IMG/VR virus record: IMGVR_UViG_3300032160_000006
Span: 1 to 59,842 of that record
Strand: one strand, 5' to 3'
Source: a virus
DNA: 59,842 nt
The position numbers and the translations under genes are program-made. The notes below the pieces were generated by a model. The model made no database searches. It was not told the origin of the DNA and was given only the letters and a program-made list of their open reading frames with translations. Position 1 is the first letter of the stretch; the number at the start of each line of letters is the position of its first letter. Of this stretch, positions 51,766-59,842 are shown one piece after another.

Positions 51766-51978
51766 CCCGCTGAAGAGCTTCCTCGTCTTGTGGCCGAGTC
51801 CCTTCACGTTCTTGGCGAACCGCGCCATGTGCTGCATGTGCGGGTTGCTAGAATGGAGCGCGCCTGAGAGCTTTGCCGCTGGTATGGGCTTACCCTCGGG
51901 GACGTGGAGGGCGCGATGGAGTGCGCCCTTGTGACCGGGCTTGTCCACTCCTGTTTTCTGGATCCACTTTTCGGCCAT
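51760..51978 (-). CDS. Small basic phage protein (72 aa)
   Basis: The ATG at 51978 gives 72 residues, Lys/His-rich (EKWIQKTGVDKPGHKGALHRALHV ... GLGHKTRKLFSGK). Its start resembles the 'KWIQKAIKKPGAL' small phage proteins found next to structural genes. Probably a minor virion or DNA-binding protein. Convergent with the portal unit. Confidence 0.6.
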   Translation of the reverse strand: MAEKWIQKTGVDKPGHKGALHRALHVPEGKPIPAAKLSGALHSSNPHMQHMARFAKNVKGLGHKTRKLFSGK

Positions 51979-52024
51979 GACCGCGTTTTGACCGCGTTGT
52001 GACCGCAAGTCAAGATGCCAGTAA

Positions 52025-52036
52025 TTCTTGCTTGAC
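52025..52036 (+). promoter_or_regulatory. Recurrent TTCTTGCTTGAC element upstream of GT9 gene
   Basis: Exact 12-base copy of the element at 7221-7232, lying 31 bases before the GTG at 52067. An in-frame TTG (52028) lies inside it, making that start unlikely. Confidence 0.45.
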
Positions 52037-52066
52037 CGGATAGCCGAGTGGCCTAAGCCTGCCGCC

Positions 52067-53212
52067 GTGCATATCGTTACCCTGCCCGTAACCATCGAGA
52101 CAAATCCGGGCGAATTCATCAAAGCTGGCCGATACGTGGCCGACAACCTGCTCTGCGCCCAGCTCATAAATCTCTGCGGCGACGGAGAGATGGAGCCGAT
52201 GCAGGAATATCGGCCGTTCGACGAGTCCCAAGACTGGAACGGCAAGAAGATACTCCTGCTGCGCGCGGGTGGCTTCGGAGACATCATCAACCTGACGCCA
52301 TCCTGCCGGGAGATCAAATGTCGCTGGCCGAATTGCGAGGTCCACGTCGCCTCGATGAAGCTCTACTCGTGCGTCCTGGAGAACCTGCCCTACATCTCGG
52401 GCCGGGTCGAGTACCCGGTGTCCCTAGACGCGCTGCACGCCTATGATGCATGGGTGTTCTTCGAGAACGCGGTCGAGAAGAACCCGCGGGCCGAAAAGCT
52501 GCATCTGGTGGACCTGTTTGCGGAGATAATCGGATTGACTAAGCAACCGTGGATCGGAGTGTCCGGCATGGGTTGGCTCGGGACGGATTGGACCGACCAC
52601 AAGAAACCCGAGTATGTCGTGACCAAGGAGGAGATCGGATGGGCCAACGTACAATACCCGCGCAAGCCGGGTTTGCGCCGCCTCTGCATCCAGCCCATAG
52701 CGTCTGGACAATGCCGGGTCTACGATTTTGCGAAGATGGGGCACGTGATAGACGCATTCGCGGCAAAAAAGACGTGGGAAATCTATCTGCTGGGCGCCCA
52801 CGAATCCATTAGGATGCAGGAGACGCCGCTGGTTCACAACATGACGGTGAACCCGATGACGTTCCGCCAAAGCGTCGCAATCCTCAATGGTTCCGATTGC
52901 CTGCTCGCCAATGACTCGTCCTTGATACACGTGGCCGGGGCGCTCGACATTCCGGCTGTCGGCCTGTACGGGCCGTTCCCATGGAAATTGCGCACGGCGT
53001 ATTATACGTCCGTGTTGTCAATCTCGGGCAAAGGGCGCTGCAGTCCGTGCTTCTACCACGAGTCGCTCGGGAAGCTCACGCGCGATCCGTTCCCTAAGAA
53101 CTGCCCGAGCCGGGCCAAGAATCACTGCGAGGTGCTGGCGTCGATCCCAGAGAAGACGATCATCGCGAAGATCGAGAAGCACGCCCGTCCCCTCAAGTTA
53201 CAGGCTCTATGA
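52067..53212 (+). CDS. Family 9-like glycosyltransferase (heptosyltransferase fold)
   Basis: GTG at 52067 gives 381 residues. KKILLLRAGGFGDIINLTPSC is the N-terminal nucleotide-sugar fold and CLLANDSSLIHVAGALDIPAVGLYGPF the GT9 donor motif. YYTSVLSISGKGRCSPCFY gives a cysteine pair. It resembles ADP-heptose:LPS transferases. It may alter the host cell surface (exclusion) or decorate the virion. Followed by a coupled small gene. Confidence 0.8.
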   Translation: MHIVTLPVTIETNPGEFIKAGRYVADNLLCAQLINLCGDGEMEPMQEYRPFDESQDWNGKKILLLRAGGFGDIINLTPSCREIKCRWPNCEVHVASMKLYSCVLENLPYISGRVEYPVSLDALHAYDAWVFFENAVEKNPRAEKLHLVDLFAEIIGLTKQPWIGVSGMGWLGTDWTDHKKPEYVVTKEEIGWANVQYPRKPGLRRLCIQPIASGQCRVYDFAKMGHVIDAFAAKKTWEIYLLGAHESIRMQETPLVHNMTVNPMTFRQSVAILNGSDCLLANDSSLIHVAGALDIPAVGLYGPFPWKLRTAYYTSVLSISGKGRCSPCFYHESLGKLTRDPFPKNCPSRAKNHCEVLASIPEKTIIAKIEKHARPLKLQAL

Positions 53213-53358
53213 GGGTCCTGACTGCCTTTCTCCTGCTCGCGGTCGTGGGGCCTTTCTGGCTGATAGGCTTTGCCTGCGGGATAGCGGCAAGCGGCTGGAT
53301 GCAGGGATACGAAAGCTGGTGCGCGGTGACGGAGGCGATCTGCAAATGGGATGAGTAG
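53209..53358 (+). CDS. Small membrane protein (49 aa)
   Basis: ATG at 53209 overlaps the GT9 stop (ATGA), ending at 53358. A hydrophobic helix (VLTAFLLLAVVGPFWLIGFAC) is followed by a Cys-containing short domain. It overlaps the next gene by 8 bases. Function unknown. Confidence 0.6.
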   Translation: MRVLTAFLLLAVVGPFWLIGFACGIAASGWMQGYESWCAVTEAICKWDE

Positions 53359-53656
53359 CACGATTCCAACCCAGGAGGAGCTGGCCGAGGCCGCGCGGTT
53401 CGAAACCCAAGCCCGCCAGGACTTGCAGGACATCCGGCAACTCCGCGACGACGTGCCGTTCAATCGCTATTTCTTGCGGCGGCTTGTGCAGCGCAGGGAT
53501 TACATAGCCAACCGCTTTAGGAACGAGCCAGCGACCGAGTGCGACAAAGAGGAGAGGGAAATCCTGCGTCGCGTGCTGATCGAACTCGAGACGTTCATCA
53601 ACCTTGCGAGCGCCGATGAGGCTGAAGCAAAGCTCTCGCTGGGCCGGCTGGCCTAG
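53351..53656 (+). CDS. Helical protein of unknown function (101 aa)
   Basis: 101 residues, nearly all helical and highly charged (EELAEAARFETQARQDLQDIRQLRDD). Ends against the convergent minus-strand operon (4-base overlap). It may be a coiled-coil virion factor. Not recognised. Confidence 0.6.
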   Translation: MSSTIPTQEELAEAARFETQARQDLQDIRQLRDDVPFNRYFLRRLVQRRDYIANRFRNEPATECDKEEREILRRVLIELETFINLASADEAEAKLSLGRLA

Positions 53657-54501
53657 GCAGCCGCCTCGTAGTCGAAGTCCTGCTCTCCCGTGTCCCGGGG
53701 GCCCGTCCGCGTCAGGTTGGTCTTGGCCTTTGGGGTCGCTGCGCCTCCGAAGAGCCGCTTTGTGTAGTCGTGGTAGATCGAGGCCGACGTGGGATTCGAG
53801 AACTTTCGTGCATATTGCCCGATTCCCCCCATGTGGCCTCCGCCTTGGAGATCGCTCTGGACGCCCTCCCTGGCCGCGGCGAGATCGCCCTGCGGGCCCG
53901 GTGGCGCTGTGGCGGCGTCGTAGGTCTCTTCCGTGCCCGGCCCGGCGGCGGGGGTGGCCGCGGCCTGCCCTTGGTTGAGATCGTCGCCTGGCGGGGTCCT
54001 GTTGCCCCTCTGGCTGTATCCCATGGCCTTGCCGGGCTGGAGCGTGGGCGCCGGCACGGCACGGGATGTGCCCTCTACTTGGGGCGGGCCCCCGCCGTTG
54101 GCTAGGGGATTGGCCCTTTCGGTCTGGGGCGGCCTGTTGGCCGGGGCCATCTCCTGCCCGGGATCCAGACCGGGGGCCGCGGTCGGCCTTACCGCGCCGC
54201 GCCACGCCTGAGGCGTATTTGGGGCTTGGGCGCCAAAGCCGGTGGCCAGCGGTCCCCGGTAGTTGGGATCGGTCGGCAGAATGCGGCGTCCGCGGGCGCC
54301 CGCGTCTATGATCCCTCCCGAGTTCGGGGTCGGGGGGCTTCGTTTCAAGCCCGTCGTGACGCCTGGGACAGCGGGGGAGGGATTGGCGGCCGTGCCGACT
54401 GGTCCCGGCCCCTTGGGCATCCCCGATGCGCTCGTCTGGCGCCCCGAGTAAAGAGGGCGGGTTCTCATGCCGCTGCGTTGTCCGGGCAGGTTGGTATGCA
54501 T
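53653..54501 (-). CDS. Gly/Pro/Ala-rich disordered virion-region protein
   Basis: ATG at 54501 overlaps the upstream stop by one base (TGATG); the frame is open further upstream but would read through the GT gene. 282 residues, mostly Gly, Pro, Ala, Arg and Gln and probably disordered. A more ordered end follows (IYHDYTKRLFGGAATPKAKTNLTRTGP). Possible scaffold, linker or tail accessory protein. Confidence 0.55.
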   Translation of the reverse strand: MHTNLPGQRSGMRTRPLYSGRQTSASGMPKGPGPVGTAANPSPAVPGVTTGLKRSPPTPNSGGIIDAGARGRRILPTDPNYRGPLATGFGAQAPNTPQAWRGAVRPTAAPGLDPGQEMAPANRPPQTERANPLANGGGPPQVEGTSRAVPAPTLQPGKAMGYSQRGNRTPPGDDLNQGQAAATPAAGPGTEETYDAATAPPGPQGDLAAAREGVQSDLQGGGHMGGIGQYARKFSNPTSASIYHDYTKRLFGGAATPKAKTNLTRTGPRDTGEQDFDYEAAA

Positions 54502-55541
54502 CAGATTTCGCGCCAAGGCTGTTTCATGGTTCGCAGATGCCCAATACACTCGCCCTGTGTCTCGTGTAAAGATAGAATGAGGGTGTACTCGTCGGGCGAT
54601 CCGCCCTTCTTCTTGGCCCACATCACATGGTCGCAGGGGCAATGGGGGATGCAGTTGATGCGAAGTCCCGCCGGCCACCAGCGCCTCCACACGACGTAGA
54701 GATCCTCCGTGCCCTGCCCGTCGTAGCCCTCGAAGTTGGCGAGCGAAAGGGCCTGCGGGTTCATCAGCGTGCAGCCGAATCCGCACCAGTCGGACGGGAC
54801 GACGGACCCCTTTCCTATGCCCGGATAAGCCGTCTCGAACCAGCCCCGGCGCCTCCAGCCGTGCTTGGCGATCACTTGAAAAACATTGCCGTCGGGGGGG
54901 CATTTATTAACCGCCTCGTCATACTTCTTCCTGCGATCCTTGAATTCCTGCGGCAGATCCTTCACCTTTTCGTCGTTGAGGCGCTTGATCTCGGCCTCGA
55001 GGGCAATGCGCTCGGCCTTGAGTTCGTCCGTCAGTATCCTCTCGTCCTCGATGTAGTCTTGGGCGATCGTGTTGAACTGCGTCCCGCGCCCCCCAAGGAA
55101 CGCCTCGTTGGGATACGGGCACGAGGATACGGAATAATATCCGCCATCAAAGCAAAGCATGTCCATGCTGCATCCCAGAGCGTTTGGGGGCGGCAGGGTA
55201 TCGCTGTCCAGCGACCAGCAGAACTCGGGGTTGAGCCTGCGGGCCTCGGTGAAGGCTGCTCCCCTCAAGGTGGCAATCAACATCTGGGCCGCTATCTTGT
55301 AGTTCGGCTCGTCCGGCTTTTCCTCCCCGGCGTTAAGATGGGTGATCGTCCAGTTGGCGGGCAGCGATTCCTTCCACGATTTCACGGCGTCCTTTACCTG
55401 GCGGGAGTTGTCGCCGGCAATGATGGCGACACCCGGCTCGGTGATTCCCGCGGCGAACACGTTCGCGGCCACCCTGCGCCCGAGCGTCTTCATCGCGTAG
55501 CAATAGCTCTCGGTCGCGGCGACGGTTACGACAAGGCTCAA
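54501..55541 (-). CDS. Glycosyltransferase-like protein
   Basis: The TTG at 55541 overlaps the spike stop (TTGA) and follows AGGAG, giving 346 residues. FCWSLDSDTLPPPNALG has the D-x-D metal site of GT-A enzymes and FLGGRGTQFNTIAQDYIED may line the acceptor site. A helical charged insertion (DELKAERIALEAEIKRLND) interrupts the fold. In the same operon as a spike and an S/T-rich protein, so a virion-glycosylating role is worth considering. Confidence 0.65.
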   Translation of the reverse strand: MSLVVTVAATESYCYAMKTLGRRVAANVFAAGITEPGVAIIAGDNSRQVKDAVKSWKESLPANWTITHLNAGEEKPDEPNYKIAAQMLIATLRGAAFTEARRLNPEFCWSLDSDTLPPPNALGCSMDMLCFDGGYYSVSSCPYPNEAFLGGRGTQFNTIAQDYIEDERILTDELKAERIALEAEIKRLNDEKVKDLPQEFKDRRKKYDEAVNKCPPDGNVFQVIAKHGWRRRGWFETAYPGIGKGSVVPSDWCGFGCTLMNPQALSLANFEGYDGQGTEDLYVVWRRWWPAGLRINCIPHCPCDHVMWAKKKGGSPDEYTLILSLHETQGECIGHLRTMKQPWREI

Positions 55542-57760
55542 TTGGGTATCTCCTGAAAAGTGTAGTAGTAGGACACGGCGCCGGTCGTCGCCGGGATTGT
55601 AGCCGTTCCGGTCGTGTTGGTGCAACTCGTGTACGTAGCCTGTGGAGAATTTGCGTTCATGGGGAACACTGAAAAAAGGAATGTCACGCTGGTTGTGGAC
55701 TGAACGGAACTGCCGAGGGGATTGGCTATCGTGAAACTCGTTGAATTGGAGCCTAGGGACTGGTTGTTGAGCTGGCTTATGTAGCCCGCGAGTCCGACTC
55801 CCCTGCCGACATAAATCCCGCTGATTGTCTGTCCCTCGTTCTTGAGGGATTGATGGCTGCCGGCGACGATGTTGTCCTCCCAAACGAGGGCCGAACCGCC
55901 GTACTCGATGTCCAAGACATTAAGCGCCGAGTTGTTAAAGATGTCGTTGCCGGTGAAGGAAACATTAGCCCACACTGTCGTCCCCGTACTGAGCAGCGTG
56001 AAGTCAGAATACACATACCATGTTCCGGTGGCCGGATTCACACGCCCGTAGACATAGTTCGCCACGCTCCCATTGTTATTGTCGTAGAATTTGCAGTTCT
56101 TTATTTGAAGACCGCTGGGACTATCAAGGACCGCCCCCCTTCGTCCCCCGTTGAACACCACTCCGCTTATGATGGTATCGGTCGATCCGTATTCAACGGT
56201 CAAGTCCCGAGACCCCCCATAAACGAGGTCGGCGTTGTAGCATCCGCCGGAGACGTTCGTCCGGAGACAGCCCGAGATCCAAAGCATTCCCATTTCCGCG
56301 TTCGTTATTCTCAGGCCGGTTACGCTGGTATCCTCGCACGCGCCAAGGAACATCGCATCGCCCGGCGATGTGATTTCTCCGCCGACTATGTTGTTATTCT
56401 CACAGTTTTGAAGATTGATCGCACCGTCACCAGACAGGCTTCCTTGATACGGCAGGAACATGTTGCTATAGGCATTCGTTAGGTTGGAGAGCATCTCCAC
56501 TCCCGATCCGGCTCCTGTCACTTGAATCGCGCCTCCGCCGGAGGTCGCAGACACCTGGAAGGTCGAACCCGAGGCGTTTACGGCGAAATATTGCTGACCA
56601 GGGCTTATGCCCGTCGGCAACGTTCCTCCCTTCGACACGAAAAAGGAAACGGTGGTGTTATTTGAGGGTAGCGTGGACGACCCGAAAGTTATGTTTGCGT
56701 TCCCCGTATTAAAAACTACCGTGGGAAAAAGAGAGCTTGGAATCATGTACGCTTGGGCCATGGCGAACTGATTATCCGTATAATTCCCAGTGTTCGCCCC
56801 CCCCACGCTGTATTGGTAAAACGAGTCGATCATCCAAAGGAAGCCGTAGTCCCAAAGGAACTGCCCGCAGTTTATGAAGTGCGGGTTGACGATCGTGATT
56901 CCCGCGCAGGCGAGTGTTATGTTGTTGAAATTATAGGTGTAGCTGGATGCCGTGCCGCTGTTGGTGCCGGCTACCTTTATGACGCTGCCTCCGGTATTCA
57001 AGCCGTCCACATCATCCCACTCGCAATTCGAGCATCCGATGGACGACACCCCGAAGTTGAACGTGATGACGCCCTCCTTCGGCAGCCAGGGGTTGTTCGT
57101 GTACGTGGTAAGGTTCTGATTGAATACGTTCCCCACGAAGCTGCCGCCCTTCCAGTGGAAGTTCTGGACGTCGGTTCCGACTATGAATGAGGGCGTGGGA
57201 TAACTCGGCGCCCCGACGATCGAGTTTGGATATGTCACCGTCACCCCATAGGCCAGCACCGTGCAATTGTTGGGCGCCGTTGCGGCACCCGCGCTGACGA
57301 TCGACGGACACGTATATGAACCGGGCGGAAGGATGAGGGTCGTTTTCACGCCCGACGCGGTTATCGCGGAGAACGCTGCAGTTAGCGGAACCAAAATGTC
57401 GGACCCTGATGCAATGGGCGCGACATAGACCGTGTTGTTCGTGGAGGCTGGCGCCGCAGCTCCCCCGTCGGCCAGTATGGTTCCGACCGCGTTTGCGAAC
57501 GTGGCCAAGTGTCCTATCGTCGCCGATGCTGGCGCATAAACGTTTCCGACCGACCCGCCAGAAAGGGCGCCCCCGAGCTGCGCAATGGTGAAAGGCCCCA
57601 TCGCCCCGAAGGTGTTGCCCCCGAAGCCCTGCCGATAAACGTACACATAGTCATAGGATTGGGGCGTGTACGGCGAGGGAATTGGCCCGAGATAGGGTTG
57701 CTGGGCGAGCCCGGCGATCGGCCAAAAGAGAAGTGCAAGCGCGCGAAGAAGGCGTTTCAT
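55538..57760 (-). CDS. Tail spike with shared N-terminal domain and beta-helix body
   Basis: 740 residues with a Sec-type leader (MKRLLRALALLFWPIAGLAQ). The next 45 residues (YLGPIPSPYT...YVYRQ...AMGPFTIAQLGG) match the N-terminus of the 2438-3667 protein. A pectate-lyase-like beta-helix starts near residue 120 (GVKTTLILPPGSYTCPS) and runs to about 640. It ends in a short trimer-like domain. It probably binds and cleaves host surface glycan. Terminal TGA overlaps the GT start. Confidence 0.75.
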   Translation of the reverse strand: MKRLLRALALLFWPIAGLAQQPYLGPIPSPYTPQSYDYVYVYRQGFGGNTFGAMGPFTIAQLGGALSGGSVGNVYAPASATIGHLATFANAVGTILADGGAAAPASTNNTVYVAPIASGSDILVPLTAAFSAITASGVKTTLILPPGSYTCPSIVSAGAATAPNNCTVLAYGVTVTYPNSIVGAPSYPTPSFIVGTDVQNFHWKGGSFVGNVFNQNLTTYTNNPWLPKEGVITFNFGVSSIGCSNCEWDDVDGLNTGGSVIKVAGTNSGTASSYTYNFNNITLACAGITIVNPHFINCGQFLWDYGFLWMIDSFYQYSVGGANTGNYTDNQFAMAQAYMIPSSLFPTVVFNTGNANITFGSSTLPSNNTTVSFFVSKGGTLPTGISPGQQYFAVNASGSTFQVSATSGGGAIQVTGAGSGVEMLSNLTNAYSNMFLPYQGSLSGDGAINLQNCENNNIVGGEITSPGDAMFLGACEDTSVTGLRITNAEMGMLWISGCLRTNVSGGCYNADLVYGGSRDLTVEYGSTDTIISGVVFNGGRRGAVLDSPSGLQIKNCKFYDNNNGSVANYVYGRVNPATGTWYVYSDFTLLSTGTTVWANVSFTGNDIFNNSALNVLDIEYGGSALVWEDNIVAGSHQSLKNEGQTISGIYVGRGVGLAGYISQLNNQSLGSNSTSFTIANPLGSSVQSTTSVTFLFSVFPMNANSPQATYTSCTNTTGTATIPATTGAVSYYYTFQEIPN

Positions 57761-57772
57761 GGGAATTCGATG

Positions 57773-59842
57773 TTAGCTGGAAACCGGGTAGGCTGGATAG
57801 TTAATAAAGTTGATCGGCGTGTCCATGCTCGAATTGGTGGCCACCATGGGCACGCTCTCGGCGGCCATCCCATCACCCGGCAGTACGCTGGAAGTGGTGC
57901 CCGGGCCGGACCATGTGATCTGCGTGGTGCCCGTGTTCGAGAAGCTGTCGCATGTCGTTATCCGCTCGATTCCCCCGGTGTTGGAAATGACCGTGGAGGC
58001 GGTCGAGTTCCAGTCGAATCCGCCCATGACGGAAGTCTGAATGGTGTTCTGAAGAGTGGAGTTTACCGCACCGACGATGGCAGCGGCGTAGCTTGTGGAT
58101 GTGGTCGATGGAACGCCAACCCGCGTCGTCGTCGTGCTCGAGGGCACGACGGCCACGCTGACGCTGGCCGGGAAGCCCGTTGCCCCGAAGGTGACGTTGG
58201 GAGGCCCCGAGATATTGGTGCCTATGGGTTCGGAGCTTCCGAAGGTGGTTGGCGTGGGTTGCCAGCCCTGTCCTATCGTGGTATCCGCATACGTAGGAGG
58301 CAGCGCCGAGGTCTGCAAATGCTGCAGATAGGTGAGGGAGGTGGTCGCGCTCGTGAGAGTGGCGCCGGCCGCCTGCGTGGCCACGTTCGTAGCCGACGAC
58401 GAATACGACAGGTTGACGAAAGTCGCCGTGCCCTTGAAGCTGGATGCGGTGAAGGTGACGGTGATCGTTCCGGCGGCCGTCGAGGTGCCCGTGTGGGTCG
58501 GGCTGAGGAATGACGGATAGGTGAAGCTGATCGAACTCGTGGTCGTCCCGGTGGCGCAGGTCGTCGTAAGCGTGTATGTCACGCTGGCCGAACTCGTGAA
58601 GCTGGGTCCGGACTGGGCGCTGCTGGTCGAGCTCACGGTGGTCGACGAACTGTAAAGGAGCTGCGTCGTGAGGGAACTCGTGTAGCTGATCGTCGCCGTG
58701 GAAAAAAGGGTGAGAGGAACGGTCTCCCCGAGCGTCACGGTGTGGCTCGCGGTGGTCTTCGTGCCCGTGGTCGCATAGGAGGCCGTGGCCGTTGGCAGGA
58801 CGGCGACCTGGTAGGTGGAGGTGCTCGACGTGTAGGTGGTCGAAGCCGTCGTCGCAAAGGCGAAGCTGGTTGGAAACCACGTCACCGTGACAGCCGGCGC
58901 CGAGAAGTCCACGAGGTTGAACGGGGCGGATCCCGCGTTCATGTCCGCGGTGAACGTGGCCGCCGAGAATGATGCCCCTATGCTGGTCATGGCATCGGTC
59001 CCGGTCGTCGATACGGACCATGGCCAGTCCGTGGATGTGGCCAAGACAAGCGTCCCAATGTTGTCCGTCAGCGCGGCGGTCGTCGTAGCGTAGGTCGTTG
59101 CCGTGATCGTCCATGAGGAGGACGAACTAGACGTGAATGTGTCGGCGCTCGAGGCCGTGGTCGAGGAGTTCTCCGTGGTCGTGGTGGTGGTCGATGTCGG
59201 GGGCCCGACCTGCGTGGTCGTTGATGTTGCCGTAACGGTCGTCGAATCCGGATAGGAGCTCTCCCGTGTTGACGTCGTGCTGACGCTGGCGACGTAGGTC
59301 TCGGTCGACGACAGGGTGGTAGAGTTGTAGGCGAATGTTGATCCCAAATAGAAGGGCTGCGATGCGGTCGAGGAATGCGTGACCCCGTTCACGGTCGAGA
59401 GCGTGGTCGCGTTCAGCGTGGCGATCGTGTTGCCCGGAGTTTGCGTGAACACGTTCTGGAAGGATTGGGACGTGGAACTCGTGGACAGGCCGGCCGAGCC
59501 GGAGGAGGTCACGAATGTCACTCCGGTCGTCGTCCCGGACGTGAATCCCTGAGTGACGCCCAGGGATTTCTGAGACGTAAGAGTGTACGTGGGCGTCGTG
59601 AGGAGGCTCGATAGCACATTTCCGACCGCGCCCGCCACGGTCGTAGAGCTGCCCCCCGCCGTGGATACTGAGTATCCGAAGTTGAACGTAGGGCAGAAGG
59701 CTGAATCGGTCTGCGTGGAATTGGTGGGGTCGATGTAGGTCGTCGACTCCGGGCATGAGTAGAAGGCAACCGAGTTGGACGATTGCGCGGACTGGGAGCC
59801 GGAGCCAGTCTGTGTGCCGCTGGGGAGGTCGAGTTGGCGCCC
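57773..59842 (-). CDS. Serine/threonine-rich repeat protein (partial, open at right edge)
   Basis: The frame is open to the last base of the window, so the start lies outside; an internal GTG at 59638 is not the true start. Around 40% of the first 100 residues after that point are Ser or Thr, with runs such as STTSTSSTSTY-type repeats and many TATTYATTT-like strands. Interrupting Trp/Phe/Pro motifs (TVTWFPTSFAF) suggest beta-sandwich repeats. It may be a long fibre or mucin-like surface protein. Followed by the spike gene. Confidence 0.6.
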   Translation of the reverse strand, partial: GRQLDLPSGTQTGSGSQSAQSSNSVAFYSCPESTTYIDPTNSTQTDSAFCPTFNFGYSVSTAGGSSTTVAGAVGNVLSSLLTTPTYTLTSQKSLGVTQGFTSGTTTGVTFVTSSGSAGLSTSSTSQSFQNVFTQTPGNTIATLNATTLSTVNGVTHSSTASQPFYLGSTFAYNSTTLSSTETYVASVSTTSTRESSYPDSTTVTATSTTTQVGPPTSTTTTTTENSSTTASSADTFTSSSSSSWTITATTYATTTAALTDNIGTLVLATSTDWPWSVSTTGTDAMTSIGASFSAATFTADMNAGSAPFNLVDFSAPAVTVTWFPTSFAFATTASTTYTSSTSTYQVAVLPTATASYATTGTKTTASHTVTLGETVPLTLFSTATISYTSSLTTQLLYSSSTTVSSTSSAQSGPSFTSSASVTYTLTTTCATGTTTSSISFTYPSFLSPTHTGTSTAAGTITVTFTASSFKGTATFVNLSYSSSATNVATQAAGATLTSATTSLTYLQHLQTSALPPTYADTTIGQGWQPTPTTFGSSEPIGTNISGPPNVTFGATGFPASVSVAVVPSSTTTTRVGVPSTTSTSYAAAIVGAVNSTLQNTIQTSVMGGFDWNSTASTVISNTGGIERITTCDSFSNTGTTQITWSGPGTTSSVLPGDGMAAESVPMVATNSSMDTPINFINYPAYPVSS

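Noticed and set aside
52037-52075. tRNA-like GCCGAGTGG box before the GT9 gene
   Set aside because: Only a D-arm-like segment is present; no anticodon or T-arm could be folded and the GT9 gene begins there.
54502-54903. Upstream extension of the Gly/Pro-rich gene
   Set aside because: It overlaps the GT coding region in another frame; the ATG at 54501 has a one-base stop/start overlap.
1-59842. Prophage or integrated element
   Set aside because: No integrase, excisionase or attachment-like repeats were seen, though the flanks are outside the window.

Overview
This window looks like most of the genome of a GC-rich tailed bacteriophage, probably a podovirus. It carries a large terminase, a portal, two head-tail adaptor-like proteins, several beta-helix tail-spike-like proteins, and a very large 'polyvalent' protein between terminase and portal. 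It also has a recombination cassette (RecT, PD-(D/E)XK nuclease, RusA), two helicases, DNA methyltransferases and dozens of tiny genes joined by ATGA/GTGA overlaps. No integrase, major capsid, scaffold or DNA polymerase gene is visible, so the genome continues beyond the window: the last gene is open at the right edge and the first may be open at the left. The host is unknown. The only hint is the C-terminal domain of the spike at 8099-9469, which resembles (from memory) a module common in secreted proteins of Verrucomicrobiota-like bacteria.

Layout. (1) 1-11.1 kb, plus strand: virion tail and lysis region, with adaptors, beta-helix proteins that mostly start with Sec-type signal peptides, three small lipoproteins, two small membrane proteins and a metallophosphoesterase. 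(2) 11.1-27.5 kb, minus strand: an early-type operon read right to left. It begins with small genes, then a methyltransferase-like gene and three copies of an alanine-rich Imm-5-like family, followed by RecT, HNH, a coiled-coil protein, another C5 methyltransferase, a PD-(D/E)XK nuclease, RusA, a lysozyme-like protein and an SF2 helicase. (3) 27.5-31.4 kb: control region with divergent promoters, a 51-nt near-palindrome flanked by 10-bp direct repeats, and a DnaB/RepA-type helicase on the minus strand. (4) 31.4-39.9 kb, plus strand: an XRE regulator leads a 'glycan island' of two FkbM methyltransferases, another SAM methyltransferase, four glycosyltransferase-like genes, a DNA N6/N4 methyltransferase and a GNAT acetyltransferase, running without a break into the terminase. 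(5) 39.9-51.8 kb: terminase, a tRNA with an initiator-like C1-A72 mismatch, the 2322-residue polyvalent protein with two nested out-of-frame genes, portal, and a bidirectional terminator. (6) 51.8-59.8 kb: a GT9 glycosyltransferase and small genes, then a minus-strand operon of an S/T-rich protein, a second spike sharing the N-terminal domain of the left-end spike, a glycosyltransferase and a Gly/Pro-rich protein.

The minus-strand genes plausibly handle replication, recombination and host takeover. The plus-strand late genes package DNA and build the particle, while the glycan genes modify the host surface, the virion or DNA. The most unusual signals are the triplicated Ala-repeat family with codon-homogenised slippage tracts, overprinted genes inside the polyvalent ORF, a recurrent LGI(D/E) short motif in replication/recombination proteins, the origin-like palindrome, and secretion signals on spike-like proteins. 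All family names come from recognition of motifs by eye; no database search was possible.
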